Source of the DNA: Enterobacter sp. RHBSTW-00175
GTDB taxonomy: Bacteria > Pseudomonadota > Gammaproteobacteria > Enterobacterales > Enterobacteriaceae
NCBI RefSeq assembly: GCF_013927005.1
Contig: NZ_CP055930.1
Location: 4,588,001-4,652,000, forward strand
Direction: 5' to 3'
DNA: 64,000 nucleotides
Under the pieces are notes generated by a model that did no database searches, was not told the origin of the DNA, and was given only the letters and a program-made list of their open reading frames with translations. The position numbers and the translations under genes are program-made. Positions 25,022 through 34,305 of the stretch are shown here, piece after piece. The stretch's first letter is position 1. Each line of letters begins with the position of its first letter.

Positions 25022-25456
25022 ATGTCGCAGAATTTACCGGGAGTTGACGTCTTGTTTGTCGCTGGGTTTGGGCCCATCTCGCAGAATGCTGAAGACAGCT
25101 TTGAGTTTTATGTACAGGTACTCGGTCTGCCACTTAAGCCAATGGAGGGTAACTGCGATTACCTGTTATCGGAAAACATGCTGAAGGGCGTCAAGCATTT
25201 TGCCGTCTGGCCGTTATCACAGGCCGCAAATTCATGTTTTGGCACTGGGGAGTGGCCAACCGAACACCCAATACCGCAGGGATGGATTGAATATGAAGTT
25301 CAGGATCTCGATTCTGCTACCCGTATTTTGAGTGAGAAGGGTTATCGCCTGTTGGTGGCTAACCGCACAGAACCCTGGGGGCAAACCGTTACTCGTCTGC
25401 TTAGTCCTGAAGGGTTGCTCACAGGGCTTACGATAACCCCCTGGCTTCGCGGGTAA
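25022..25456 (+). CDS. VOC-family (glyoxalase/bleomycin-resistance) protein
   Basis: 144 residues with the paired beta-alpha-beta-beta-beta modules of the VOC fold (SFEFYVQVLGLPLKP... and ...GWIEYEVQDLDSATRILSEKGYRLLV). The usual C-terminal metal-ligand Glu is hard to place in RLLSPEGLLTGLTITPW. It could be a dioxygenase, glyoxalase or drug-binding protein. Confidence 0.8.
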   Translation: MSQNLPGVDVLFVAGFGPISQNAEDSFEFYVQVLGLPLKPMEGNCDYLLSENMLKGVKHFAVWPLSQAANSCFGTGEWPTEHPIPQGWIEYEVQDLDSATRILSEKGYRLLVANRTEPWGQTVTRLLSPEGLLTGLTITPWLRG

Positions 25457-25457
25457 A

Positions 25458-25495
25458 CAATGTCCGCTCCTGGCACAGGACTGCTGTTGCAGCCT
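25458..25495 (+). repeat. Dispersed hairpin repeat, 5' half, copy 5
   Basis: AATGTCCGCTCCTGGCACAG, then GACTGCTGTTGCAG. Only the first half is present. It lies directly after the VOC gene stop. Confidence 0.45.
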
Positions 25496-25517
25496 TCACA
25501 AGCTTCTCAATCCATCC

Positions 25518-25640
25518 ATGAAAATTATCAAAACTATTTCAATCGCCGCCGTAACCACTCTTTTACTGAAGTCAGCCTCAATATTTGCGCAGAGCATTAC
25601 TGCGACTGCGCTGACCTGGCTGCGGGTCTTAAGAGATTAG
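25518..25640 (+). pseudogene. Truncated DUF1471 (YhcN/BhsA-like) exported protein
   Basis: MKIIKTISIAAVTTLLLKSA is a signal peptide, followed by QSITATALTW, the start of the DUF1471 domain. The frame then runs into a stop at 40 codons, while the family is about 85-90 residues. The longer overlapping frame at 25460 has no family resemblance. Confidence 0.55.
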
Positions 25641-25671
25641 CAGTGCCTGTCTGTAACTGTGATTAGGGCGG

Positions 25672-26559
25672 TTACCCGTTCAGTTGAGCGGATACTTCTA
25701 CTGCCAGTTCAGTAAATGCGCGGGCAGCAAAACTCTGATAAGCATCCCTTCGCCGCATGAGAACCGCGGTTCGCGTCAGGCGCTCGGGTTCGAGCGCGAT
25801 CGCCACCAGATTATCCTGGGCAAGGGCGGTTCTGGCGGGAAGGAGCGTGGATAAAGATGTCCTGCTGACAATTTCTATTACCGCTCCGAGAGCGTTAGCT
25901 TCCATCAGCACCTTTGGATGAATGTTGTGTTTACGGCAGTAGCTGTCAATCTGTTCGCGGGTCGCGAATTCCTTGCTGAGTAATACGAGGGACTCGGTGT
26001 TCAGAGCCTGTAACCCGGCGGATTTTTCCTTCGCAAGCCTGTGCCCGGTGTTGACCACCAGGGCAAGCGTTTCGTCCAGCAACGGTATCGCGTCGATGTC
26101 CGGACAGTGAACATCACCAAATGCTATCCCCAGGTCCAGCTCTCCTTCCTGGAGTAGCTCTTCCATGCTTTCCTGCGAAATCTCCCGCACGTTGAGGGTA
26201 ATTTCTGGGTAGCGAAGGTGGAATGCCTCGACCAGCGGCCCGACAAGATACGTTGTGAAGGTTGGCGTCACGGCTAAGCGAAGCGATCCACGGCTGAGAT
26301 CGTTTACGTCGTGGATCGCGCGCGTAGCCTCCCGCAGCTCATGAGACGCACGGCGAACATACTGAAAATAAGCATGCCCGGTATCTGTCAGACGTGTTGT
26401 ACGACCAGACCGATCGAATAACTGGGTGCCAAGTTCTTCCTCTAGTTGTTTTACGAGCTGTGAGAGAGCTGGCTGAGAGACGTGCAGCGATGCTGCAGCT
26501 TTGGTGAAGCTGAGATGTTCAGCAACCGCCTGGAAATACCGTATACGCCGGGCGAGCAT
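25672..26559 (-). CDS. cynR: CynR, LysR-type activator of cynTS
   Basis: 295 residues. N-terminal winged helix ([27 protein letters not shown]) and C-terminal substrate-binding domain. It is divergent from cynT-cynS, the standard arrangement. CynR responds to cyanate. The intergenic region holds an inverted ATAAGAT (26570-26576) / ATCTTAT (26610-26616) pair that may be part of its binding site. Confidence 0.93.
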   Translation of the reverse strand: MLARRIRYFQAVAEHLSFTKAAASLHVSQPALSQLVKQLEEELGTQLFDRSGRTTRLTDTGHAYFQYVRRASHELREATRAIHDVNDLSRGSLRLAVTPTFTTYLVGPLVEAFHLRYPEITLNVREISQESMEELLQEGELDLGIAFGDVHCPDIDAIPLLDETLALVVNTGHRLAKEKSAGLQALNTESLVLLSKEFATREQIDSYCRKHNIHPKVLMEANALGAVIEIVSRTSLSTLLPARTALAQDNLVAIALEPERLTRTAVLMRRRDAYQSFAARAFTELAVEVSAQLNG

Positions 26560-26668
26560 AATTTACCTCATAAGATTATCTGAATTAATCCATAATATTT
26601 TAGACTTTTATCTTATACCAGAGATTGCTTACTCTTTGTCGCACACAACCGACACTGAGATCGCAACC

Positions 26669-27328
26669 ATGAAAGAGATTATTGAAGGTTTTCTGAAGTT
26701 CCAGAAAAATGCCTTCCCCGAGCGAGTTAAGCTATTCAAAAGTCTGGCCAATCAGCAGAGTCCGAGAGCATTATTCATTTCCTGCTCTGACAGCCGTCTG
26801 GTACCTGAGCTGGTTACCCAGCGTGAACCCGGCGATTTGTTTGTGATCCGTAACGCCGGGAACATTGTACCGTCTTATGGCCCGGAGCCCGGCGGCGTTT
26901 CAGCCTCTGTGGAATATGCGGTCGCCGCGCTCAAGGTAAATGACATCGTGATTTGCGGTCACTCTGACTGTGGCGCCATGACTGCCGTTGCCACCTGCAA
27001 ATGCCTCGATCATATGCCCGCCGTGTCGAGTTGGTTGCGCTATGCCGACTCTGCCCGTGTGGTGAATGAGGCCCGACAGCATCCCGACCAGTCCGCTAAA
27101 GTCGCGGCTATGGTGCGCGAAAACGTCATCGCTCAGTTGGCTAATATCCAGACTCATCCTTCCGTTCGTCTGGCGCTTGAAGAAGGCCGGATATCGCTGC
27201 ACGGCTGGATCTATGACATTGAGAGCGGTCGTATTGATGCTTTTGATGGCAGAACCGGTACCTTCGTATCCCTTGCTGAAAATCCAGAAGTAAACGCCGT
27301 TTCCTCACAAGCCAGGCATGTTGCCTGA
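26669..27328 (+). CDS. cynT: CynT, beta-carbonic anhydrase
   Basis: 219 residues starting [12 protein letters not shown] at ATG 26669; the in-frame extension to 26501 overlaps cynR and is rejected. Zinc ligands are visible: CSDSRL (Cys and Asp-Arg pair, about 39-44) and HSDCGAM (about 98-104). It supplies bicarbonate for cyanase and prevents its depletion. Close to E. coli CynT throughout. Confidence 0.96.
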   Translation: MKEIIEGFLKFQKNAFPERVKLFKSLANQQSPRALFISCSDSRLVPELVTQREPGDLFVIRNAGNIVPSYGPEPGGVSASVEYAVAALKVNDIVICGHSDCGAMTAVATCKCLDHMPAVSSWLRYADSARVVNEARQHPDQSAKVAAMVRENVIAQLANIQTHPSVRLALEEGRISLHGWIYDIESGRIDAFDGRTGTFVSLAENPEVNAVSSQARHVA

Positions 27329-27355
27329 ACCTCTTACTTACCAGGAGAAAAGACC

Positions 27356-27826
27356 ATGATCCAGACCCAAGTCACTCAGGCTGCACGTCAGGCACTTACT
27401 GAAACCATCATTCAGGCTAAAGCCCGCAAGGAACTCTCTTTCGCAGAAATCGTTGACGGGACCGGTTTGTCGGAAGCCTTCGTTACCGCGGCCTTGCTTG
27501 GTCAGCATCCGTTACCTGCCGACGCAGCAGTAGTTGTCGGCAAGAAGCTCGACCTGAATGCTGATGAAGTTAAACTGTTGCAGTCAGTGCCTGTTCGCGG
27601 CAGCTTTGCCGATGGCATTCCGACCGATCCGACAATCTACCGTTTCTACGAAATGATGTCAGTTTACGGACCCACCCTTAAAACTCTTGTCCATGAGAAG
27701 TTCGGTGACGGCATCATCAGCGCCATTAACTTCAAACTGGATATCAAGAAAGTTGAAGATCCAGAGGGGGGCCACCGCGCGGTGATCACCCTGGACGGCA
27801 AATACCTGCCGACCAGGCCTTTCTGA
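27356..27826 (+). CDS. cynS: CynS, cyanate hydratase (cyanase)
   Basis: 156 residues, exact family length. It decomposes cyanate with bicarbonate to ammonia and CO2. The C-terminal catalytic region is present ([11 protein letters not shown] with the active-site Arg and Glu, then [11 protein letters not shown] with Ser). It lies 27 bp after cynT. No cynX transporter follows, unlike E. coli cynTSX. Confidence 0.97.
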   Translation: MIQTQVTQAARQALTETIIQAKARKELSFAEIVDGTGLSEAFVTAALLGQHPLPADAAVVVGKKLDLNADEVKLLQSVPVRGSFADGIPTDPTIYRFYEMMSVYGPTLKTLVHEKFGDGIISAINFKLDIKKVEDPEGGHRAVITLDGKYLPTRPF

Positions 27827-27908
27827 TCCCCTCCTGACTCAGCCCGGCAACCTAAGAGCCGGGCTGCAGCGATATCCGATTTGTCACCGTTCACCACCTG
27901 ACTTCCTG

Positions 27909-28703
27909 TCAAAACTCACCGGGTGTTACACCCATAATTGCGCGAAACGCAGCAGAAAATGCGGCTGGCGAAGAAAAACCAAGCTGCCAGGCAATCTGTT
28001 TAACAGGTACGTTTTCAGAAAGAAGATCCAGTGATGCGTATATTCTTGCGCGCTGCTTCCATGTCCGGAAGCTGAACCCCGTATCACGTAAAAACAGGCG
28101 GGAGAAAGACCTTTCCGACATGTTTGCTATGTCAGCCATATCAGTTAACGAGGTTTCCCAGCGATGGCTGAGCATCAGCTCTCCTGCGGCACGGAATAAT
28201 CGGTCATCGCGCGGCATCGGTAGTTCTGCGGGTACGGATGCTGCCTCGCCGATAATGTCCAGAAGTAAAAGTGCCATTTTTCGCTTCGTCAGCGTGTGGT
28301 AATCACTAATAAACAGGCTGGCTATTAACTCCTTTACCAGCGGAACTGCGTCGATCACATGTACCCGATCATTCTTTGTGAAATGTGTGCATTCAGAAAT
28401 CAGGCTACGGCTGAGGTAAACCGCGCGCAGCTCCGTATGCGACAGAAGTCTGTATGAGTGTTCCATCAACGGTGGGAGCCAGAGCGCCCGCTGAGGGGGT
28501 ATAACCCATCGCCTGCCTGCGGCCTCAACCAGCAGAACGCCACTGCTAGCGTATAAAAGTTGTCCTTCCAGGTGGTAATGGGGAGGATCCGCTTCCCCGC
28601 GCCGGTAGGAAATGGCCGTTGCTGACCAGCCTGTTGAGTCATCGTGTCTTGGCGCTTTATCGATACTTACTGGCATTTCAGATTCAAACCTCACGTCTAT
28701 CAT
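27909..28703 (-). CDS. AraC-family regulator with cupin sensor
   Basis: 264 residues from ATG 28703 (MIDVRFESE); other in-frame starts are 28769 and 28676, and no Shine-Dalgarno decides between them. N-terminal cupin (PPHYHLEGQLLYASSGVL) and C-terminal AraC double helix-turn-helix (LTDMADIANMSERSFSRLF; FSSPAAFSAAFRAIMGVTPGEF). The family includes NimT-like repressors. It is divergent from, and probably controls, the amidotransferase gene. Confidence 0.85.
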   Translation of the reverse strand: MIDVRFESEMPVSIDKAPRHDDSTGWSATAISYRRGEADPPHYHLEGQLLYASSGVLLVEAAGRRWVIPPQRALWLPPLMEHSYRLLSHTELRAVYLSRSLISECTHFTKNDRVHVIDAVPLVKELIASLFISDYHTLTKRKMALLLLDIIGEAASVPAELPMPRDDRLFRAAGELMLSHRWETSLTDMADIANMSERSFSRLFLRDTGFSFRTWKQRARIYASLDLLSENVPVKQIAWQLGFSSPAAFSAAFRAIMGVTPGEF

Positions 28704-28790
28704 GATCCGACTGGCGTTACCCGACCGGTATTTCGCAGGGGGATGTGCGCCTGACTTATTACTTAACAAGATTCAGAAGGATATAAACCT

Positions 28791-29516
28791 ATGCGAGTAC
28801 ATTTTATTGTACATGAACATTTTGAAGCACCCGGCGCGTTTGAAACCTGGGCCATGATTCGTGGCCACGAAGCAACCTTCTCGCGCGTTTATGCGGGTCA
28901 AAAACTTCCTGAAGATGCAGGGGATATCGATCTGCTGGTGGTGATGGGGGGGCCACAGGATCCGTCCGTCACCCCTGATGAATGTGCACATTTTGATTCC
29001 AGAGCTGAACAGGCGCTTATTGCCTCTGCTGTGCGTATGGATAAAGCCGTCATCGGCGTTTGCCTGGGTGCCCAACTGATTGGGGAAGCCCTGGGCGCAC
29101 GCTTTGCGCACAGCCCGGAAAAAGAGATCGGCAAGTTTCCAATTTTTATGACCGCTGAGAGCGAGCAGAACCCGCTGTTTTCTCACTTCGGTAATAAGCT
29201 TGATGTCGGGCATTGGCATAACGACATGCCGGGACTTACTCCCGCGGCGGAGATCGTCGCCTGGAGCGAAGGTTGCCCACGACAGATAGTTGCTTATTCT
29301 GAGCTGGTCTACGGGTTTCAGTGCCATATGGAACTTACACAGCCCCTTATCGAATTGCTGATCGCGCATTCTGACAGGGATTTACGTCGGGCCGCAGACT
29401 ATCGATTCGTTCAGACACCGGAAGAATTGCGGAGCCACGACTACAGCGAAATGAACAGAGCATTATTCACGTTTCTCGACAAACTCGAGGCGCGCTACCG
29501 CCAGACAGGTACATGA
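28791..29516 (+). CDS. Class I glutamine amidotransferase-like protein
   Basis: 241 residues of the GuaA-N-like type. The nucleophile elbow GVCLGAQLIGEALG has its Cys near residue 91, and FQCHMELT holds the His near 177. The oxyanion stretch VVMGGPQDPSV is present. Stand-alone members may act on gamma-glutamyl compounds (YfeJ, PuuD-like). No synthetase partner is adjacent. GAAGGATATAAACCTATG gives the start. Confidence 0.87.
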   Translation: MRVHFIVHEHFEAPGAFETWAMIRGHEATFSRVYAGQKLPEDAGDIDLLVVMGGPQDPSVTPDECAHFDSRAEQALIASAVRMDKAVIGVCLGAQLIGEALGARFAHSPEKEIGKFPIFMTAESEQNPLFSHFGNKLDVGHWHNDMPGLTPAAEIVAWSEGCPRQIVAYSELVYGFQCHMELTQPLIELLIAHSDRDLRRAADYRFVQTPEELRSHDYSEMNRALFTFLDKLEARYRQTGT

Positions 29517-29732
29517 CTTCGTTACCTGCAGCGGAACGACATGCCGTGTGATTGGTTGTTTATCAGTTATTACTGAGTCGAAAAAAGCCTCCGATAGGTA
29601 ACAGACCGCACGCTTAACGGGGGAAGTGTGAAAGTGTTGAATGGTCCGGTTCCAAAAAATATCACGCGCAATCCGGACAACAGGCAGAGGGCAAAAACAA
29701 CCGGCCGAGGAAAACGACCGGCCAACTGGCAG

Positions 29733-30740
29733 TTATTTCAGGTGTTCTTTCAGTTCGTAGGCGGCCTGGCCAAGTGCGGTCCGCACGGCAGGCACGTCGC
29801 TCAGTGCATTCAGCAGACCGTAGTCATGAATTAACCCGTTATAGCGGGTAACCGTCACGTTGACGCCGGCGGCATCGAGCTTGCGGCCAAACGCCTCGCC
29901 TTCGTCGCGCAACACGTCAAATTCAGCAGTCTGAATCAGAGTAGGTGGCAGTCCCTTCAGCTGTTCAGGCGTGGCACGCAGCGGCGATGCCAGGATGTTG
30001 TTACGATCGCTTTCTTTTGTTGTGTAGGCATCCCAGAACCATTTCATCATATTACGCGACAGGAAATACCCGTTCTCATACTGGTTATAAGAACCGGTGT
30101 TGAAATTCGCGTCAGTTACAGGCCAGAGCATCACCTCATAGCGGATGGCTGGTGCCTTATGCTGTTTGGCCTGGAGCGCTACGGCTGCAACCATGTTCCC
30201 ACCTACGCTGTTACCTACCAGCGCCAGGCGACCACCATCAACGCCAATTTCGCTACCGTGCTCGGCAACCCAGCGGGTTGCTGCATAAGCCTGATTAATC
30301 GCAACCGGGAAATGCGCTTCCGGCGATGGCGTGTAGTCGACAAAAACGGCCGCAGCACCGGACTCACTGACCAGGTCACGAACGAGGCGTTCGTGCGTCG
30401 CAAAGTCGCCCAGTATCCAGCCACCGCCGTGGAAGAACATGAAGACTGGCAGGGTCCCCTGTGCGTTATGAGGCTTCACAATGTGAAGTTTGATGGAGCC
30501 GCCATCAACGTTGATCGTTTTTTCAGTGACGTCGGCAGCAGGCAGTTTCGCACCTTTCTGGGCGTTGATTAGCACCTGACGTGCGTCCTGTGGAGACAAT
30601 TGTTCAATAGGCTTACCTCCGGCACCGTTCAGGGCATTGAGAAATTCCTGCACGTGACGATCCGGCTGAGAAGCATCGGCAAAGCTGTTGGCGGAAACGG
30701 CTGCCATTGCGGCAGTCAGCAACACAGATTTAATATTCAT
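29733..30740 (-). CDS. Exported alpha/beta-hydrolase (HSL-type esterase)
   Basis: 335 residues with a signal peptide (LLTAAMAAVSANSFA). Oxyanion motif FFHGGGWILGD (about 102-112), nucleophile elbow GNSVGGNM (about 175-182), acid in AEFDVLRDEG and His in GLIHDYGLL complete the triad. It belongs to the hormone-sensitive-lipase (esterase family IV) group. Periplasmic location is predicted; the ester substrate is unknown. Confidence 0.9.
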   Translation of the reverse strand: MNIKSVLLTAAMAAVSANSFADASQPDRHVQEFLNALNGAGGKPIEQLSPQDARQVLINAQKGAKLPAADVTEKTINVDGGSIKLHIVKPHNAQGTLPVFMFFHGGGWILGDFATHERLVRDLVSESGAAAVFVDYTPSPEAHFPVAINQAYAATRWVAEHGSEIGVDGGRLALVGNSVGGNMVAAVALQAKQHKAPAIRYEVMLWPVTDANFNTGSYNQYENGYFLSRNMMKWFWDAYTTKESDRNNILASPLRATPEQLKGLPPTLIQTAEFDVLRDEGEAFGRKLDAAGVNVTVTRYNGLIHDYGLLNALSDVPAVRTALGQAAYELKEHLK

Positions 30741-30946
30741 AATACGGCCTTAATAATATTGTTTGCTATTAAATAGTGAGCGATTTATGAGGGTAAAGTA
30801 CATCACGTGTACTTGATCCTGAAAAACCACGCGCTGAGAAAACTTAAGCGCTCCCCGCACCAACCAGCTTGCTTTTACATCAACTGGCCGAGTAAAACCC
30901 CGACCAGGAAAGTAGTCGCGGGCCTTACGCGGGGTAACTCAATGAC

Positions 30947-31423
30947 TTACAGACCCAGGTCAGACAGGCCTGGGTGATCGTCTGGACGACGCCCCAGCGG
31001 CCAGAAGAACTTGCGCTCGCTTTCTTTGATAGGCATGTCATTGATACATGCGAATCGGCGCTTCATCAGGCCGTCGGCCTCAAACTCCCAGTTTTCGTTG
31101 CCGTAAGAGCGGAACCAGTTACCTGAGCCATCACGCCATTCGTAAGCGTAACGGACGGCGATACGGTTTCCGCCAAAAGCCCACAGTTCTTTGATAAGGC
31201 GGTACTCGAGCTCTTTTTTCCACTTACGTGCGAGGAATCCTTCGGCTTCCTCGCGATTATTCGCGAACTCGGCGCGGTTACGCCATTTGGTATCCAGCGA
31301 GTAAGCCTGCGCGACTTTTGCCGCGTCTCGGGAATTCCAGCCATCTTCAGCCAGTCGAACTTTCTCAATAGCAGTTTCCAGCGTAAATGGCGGAAGCGGC
31401 GGACGAACTTGTGTATCTGTCAT
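30947..31423 (-). CDS. DUF1348 protein (NTF2/SnoaL-like)
   Basis: 158 residues from ATG 31423 ([13 protein letters not shown]). The DUF1348 words [38 protein letters not shown] and [15 protein letters not shown] are all present (each quoted in part: [22 protein letters not shown]). The family has an NTF2-like cone fold of unknown activity. The gene sits 49 bp after the TetR gene on the same strand and is very likely its target. Confidence 0.88.
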   Translation of the reverse strand: MTDTQVRPPLPPFTLETAIEKVRLAEDGWNSRDAAKVAQAYSLDTKWRNRAEFANNREEAEGFLARKWKKELEYRLIKELWAFGGNRIAVRYAYEWRDGSGNWFRSYGNENWEFEADGLMKRRFACINDMPIKESERKFFWPLGRRPDDHPGLSDLGL

Positions 31424-31472
31424 GGTAAAACTCCTGTTAACTTGGTTTATAGGTAATAGCAATATTCGATAC

Positions 31473-32048
31473 TCAGGCCCCGGCTGAGACCCGTTCCAGC
31501 AAAACTTTCGCAACGTCCCGTGCGTTGTCAGCGGCGTTCCGGTCGCCCATCACGTATGTCATGGTGATAGCCCCCTCAATCAGAATCAGCAGTTGTCTTG
31601 CCAGATCTGCAGGGTGTTCAGTGTTCAGCTGCCCGCAGAGTTCGAGCGCATAATCCAGCAGTTTTTGTTTATGCATTTTCGCTATCTGGCGAACGGGATC
31701 CTCCGGGTCTCCTACTTCTCCGGCTGTGTTGATAAAGGCACAGCCCCGGAAGCCTTCAGACTCAAACCAGCTTTTCAGAACCGTGAACATGTTCAGAATG
31801 CGATCCTGAGGCGTTTTGCCTTTATCAGACTCGGTTCTGAACCACTGCATCCACCGTTCGTCACGTTCGTTCAACGCGGCCGATGCCACGTCCTCTTTGT
31901 TCGCGAAATGGCGATAAATACTTTTCCTTGCAACACCAGAGGTCTTTACCAGAAGGTCCATGCCCATAGCATGGATCCCGTTCTGATAGATAAGCTGCTC
32001 GGCGGTTGCGAGGATTTTTTCTCGCGTATCAGTTGGCTTCTTGTTCAT
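31473..32048 (-). CDS. TetR-family regulator
   Basis: 191 residues. The N-terminal helix-turn-helix ([35 protein letters not shown]) is typical. The C-terminal domain ([15 protein letters not shown]) is of the TetR_C type with a conserved Cys that may be redox- or electrophile-reactive. A perfect 18-bp palindrome lies 35 bp upstream of the start, indicating autoregulation of the tetR-DUF1348 operon. Confidence 0.9.
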   Translation of the reverse strand: MNKKPTDTREKILATAEQLIYQNGIHAMGMDLLVKTSGVARKSIYRHFANKEDVASAALNERDERWMQWFRTESDKGKTPQDRILNMFTVLKSWFESEGFRGCAFINTAGEVGDPEDPVRQIAKMHKQKLLDYALELCGQLNTEHPADLARQLLILIEGAITMTYVMGDRNAADNARDVAKVLLERVSAGA

Positions 32049-32074
32049 GGTTTATCAGTGGCCTCTTGTTCATG
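32027..32074 (-). repeat. Imperfect 22-23-bp tandem duplication over the TetR start codon
   Basis: TATCAGTTGGCTTCTTGTTC+ATG (32027-32049) and TATCAGTGGCCTCTTGTTC+ATG (32053-32074) repeat the first codons of the gene. The upstream copy is out of frame with the gene. Confidence 0.75.
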
Positions 32075-32082
32075 ACTTAAAG

Positions 32083-32100
32083 GTAGAACGATCGTTCTAC
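32083..32100. promoter_or_regulatory. 18-bp palindromic TetR operator
   Basis: GTAGAACGATCGTTCTAC is a perfect palindrome directly upstream of the TetR gene, the usual form of TetR-family sites. Confidence 0.8.
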
Positions 32101-32328
32101 TTGGTCAAGCGTTGATTATGAATTATATTTTTTGAAATGGGTTAAAAATCCATAATATTCATTTAAATCAATGAGTAGATAAAGAAAAATTTCTTTAACG
32201 AAAGAGGGTTTTCTGAAAAGAAAACCTTCTTCAGGGATAAATTACGTTTCAGGCAGGGGGAGGGTGGCACTGGTGAGAGCGGATATAAATCGAAAAAAAG
32301 GGGAATGTTTTTACTATTGTCCTGCCGA
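32101..32328. other. AT-rich gap with one hairpin
   Basis: GGTTTTC-TGAAAA-GAAAACC (about 32208-32228) forms a hairpin. No gene is seen. Confidence 0.35.
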
Positions 32329-32568
32329 TCAACTCCGGTTGATGGCTTTTACTTGAGGTTTGCCTGATAAACCCAGGCTCTCCATGACAGCGCGTTTCAT
32401 TTGCAGTTTGTCGAGAATAATACTGATGCGCTCGCCGGGGACAGTGAGCCTGTACTCGCCATGTAATGGCATCGAGGAAATTAGATATCGTCGATCATTC
32501 CAGATAATCCAGTTCACTTTCAATCCATTCAATACGCGAAGCGCTAAATCTGCCTGCCAGGCTGGCAC
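32329..32568 (-). CDS. Hypothetical 79-codon frame, doubtful
   Basis: GTG-initiated frame without a Shine-Dalgarno. Residues 20-55 (IIWNDRRYLISSMPLHGEYRL) could belong to a small beta protein, but I recognise no family. It follows the CGNR gene on the same strand by 57 bp. It may be a remnant. Confidence 0.25.
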   Translation of the reverse strand: MPAWQADLALRVLNGLKVNWIIWNDRRYLISSMPLHGEYRLTVPGERISIILDKLQMKRAVMESLGLSGKPQVKAINRS

Positions 32569-32625
32569 GGTATATTCTTACGAGCATGTCCTGAAGCCAC
32601 ACGTTTGCAGGTGCGGCCTGGTTTG

Positions 32626-33201
32626 CTATGAGCTTTTTCTGTTTCGGAATGCGGCCACTTTCATGCGATTACCGCAGGTGGCCATACTGCACCAGCGCCG
32701 GCGATGGGATTTACTCAAATCGTGAAACAGTAAAATACAGTTGTGGGCTTCACACTGCCGAACGTATTCGAATTTGTCATCCGTGAGCAGTTTTACCAGC
32801 GCGTTGGCAACGGGCCAGAGGAGGCCTGCGGGGCTGTCAGCGACTGAGCGAACATCCACACGATAGCGCTGCGTATCCTGATCCCATTCCAGCCTCGTTT
32901 CAGGACGCCCTGTTTCAAGCATTCTGTTAATCACCGTCAGGTCTGCCTCACTGGACTTCATCGCGGCATGTACGACTGCTCTGGCTGCATCGCGAAGCTG
33001 GCGAGCCTCCCCCAGTAACTCAGGCGGAGCCACAGTTCCCTTCGGCACAAGGCCCGCCGTTTGCAGCCAGTCGATAACGCTTCGATCGTCATCAAAGCAA
33101 TCGTGTCGATCGTCGCCTGTCCCGTACTCGCTGTTGATAAAGTCCAGCGCAAGGTTGTCGGCCAGGAAGAGCGGCGGGGAAGAAGGATTTTTGATTTCCA
33201 T
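32626..33201 (-). CDS. CGNR zinc-finger (ABATE-domain) transcription regulator
   Basis: 191 residues from ATG 33201 (MEIKNPSSPP), which has AGGTG 5 bp upstream. The N-terminal stress-induced ABATE domain includes LADNLALDFINSEYGTG. The C-terminal zinc finger (CEAHNCILLFHD... WCSMATCGNRMK) carries the CGNR signature. Divergent from the alpha/beta-hydrolase gene. The intergenic GTAACC/GGTTAC sites are the likely targets. Confidence 0.9.
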   Translation of the reverse strand: MEIKNPSSPPLFLADNLALDFINSEYGTGDDRHDCFDDDRSVIDWLQTAGLVPKGTVAPPELLGEARQLRDAARAVVHAAMKSSEADLTVINRMLETGRPETRLEWDQDTQRYRVDVRSVADSPAGLLWPVANALVKLLTDDKFEYVRQCEAHNCILLFHDLSKSHRRRWCSMATCGNRMKVAAFRNRKSS

Positions 33202-33209
33202 ACGCACCT

Positions 33210-33281
33210 GTAACCCATTAAATATTTTTGACAGGTTACCATAATTGTGTGTAACCTTCAATTTCACACTTTAACGGTTAC
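33210..33281. promoter_or_regulatory. Two GTAACC...GGTTAC inverted pairs between CGNR regulator and hydrolase
   Basis: GTAACC 33210-33215 pairs with GGTTAC 33234-33239, and GTAACC 33251-33256 pairs with GGTTAC 33276-33281. The spacers are 18 and 19 bp and the pairs are 41-42 bp apart, so they lie on the same face of the helix. Confidence 0.65.
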
Positions 33282-33293
33282 ATGAGGTTTGTT

Positions 33294-34208
33294 ATGACAT
33301 CTTCATTCTCGGGGTTATCAACTGCAGATAACACGCCAGTACAGGTTCATTACCGCTATAAACAGGCGGGCGATGTTAACGTTTTTTACCGTGAAGCAGG
33401 CGATCCGGCATCGCCAGTCCTGCTGATGCTGCACGGTTTCGCGGGCTCATCATTTATGTTCCGTGACCTTATTGCCCAACTGGCTGATCGTTATCGTCTG
33501 ATAGCGCCGGATTTGCCAGCCTTTGGGTTTACCGAGGCACCAGAGCGGGGTGACTACGCTTATACCTTTGACCAGTTGGCTGAGACCATCGACGTATTCA
33601 CTGAAGCGTTGGGCCTCGACTCATATGCCCTGATGGTTCACGACTACGGTGCTCCCGTCGGATGGCGTCTTGCGCTGGCGCATCCTCAGCGGGTTACCGC
33701 CATCATTTCCCAGAATGGAAATGCTTACGAAGAGGGGCTGGGAGAGGCCTGGGCACCTATTCAGAAATACTGGGCCGACCCGACCCCCGAAAACCGGAGC
33801 GCACTGAGCGATTTTCCAACTCCTGCGTCAATCAAATGGCAGTATCTGGAAGGTGTCACCGATCCGAGTCTGGTTTCCCCGGACGGCTATTCACTTGAAG
33901 GGATGCAGGTAGTGCGGCCGGGCAATGCGGAGATCCAGCTGGACCTGCTGCTGAACTACGCTTCAAACGTGAAGATGTACCCTCTGTTTCAGCAGTATTT
34001 CAGGGAATATCAGCCACCGCTGCTGGCGGTCTGGGGAAAACACGACCCGTTTTTCATGGCCGCTGGTGCCGAAGCCTGGAAGCGCGATATCCCGAATGCC
34101 GAGATAAACTTCTATGACACCGGCCACTTCGCGCTTGAAACGCATGCGAAAGAGATAGGCGATGACGTTCGGGAATTTCTTGATCGTAATGTCCATCAGG
34201 CGGGTTGA
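33294..34208 (+). CDS. Alpha/beta-hydrolase with Asp nucleophile (dehalogenase/epoxide-hydrolase-like)
   Basis: 304 residues from ATG 33294, chosen because GAGG lies 6 bp upstream; ATG 33282 is an alternative. The oxyanion motif is LHGFAGSSFMFRDL. The nucleophile elbow reads VHDYGAPVGW, placing Asp where haloalkane dehalogenases and epoxide hydrolases have theirs. The His is in YDTGHFALET. It could act on an electrophile sensed by the divergent regulator. A VOC and a PNPOx-like gene follow in the same direction. Confidence 0.88.
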   Translation: MTSSFSGLSTADNTPVQVHYRYKQAGDVNVFYREAGDPASPVLLMLHGFAGSSFMFRDLIAQLADRYRLIAPDLPAFGFTEAPERGDYAYTFDQLAETIDVFTEALGLDSYALMVHDYGAPVGWRLALAHPQRVTAIISQNGNAYEEGLGEAWAPIQKYWADPTPENRSALSDFPTPASIKWQYLEGVTDPSLVSPDGYSLEGMQVVRPGNAEIQLDLLLNYASNVKMYPLFQQYFREYQPPLLAVWGKHDPFFMAAGAEAWKRDIPNAEINFYDTGHFALETHAKEIGDDVREFLDRNVHQAG

Positions 34209-34305
34209 TTCCCTTCAGAAGCTCGTCGGCCCGGGGCCGGGCGAGCAGAATGGTGAATGGACTCACTTAAAAAAACGGAAACCTTTAAGAAAGAGGACAG
34301 GAACA

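Noticed and set aside
25460..25666. 68-codon plus-strand frame
   Set aside because: Another frame in the same stretch encodes a recognisable signal peptide and DUF1471 start; this one resembles nothing.
32360..32725. 121-codon plus-strand frame
   Set aside because: Overlaps the end of the CGNR gene antisense and has no recognisable domain.
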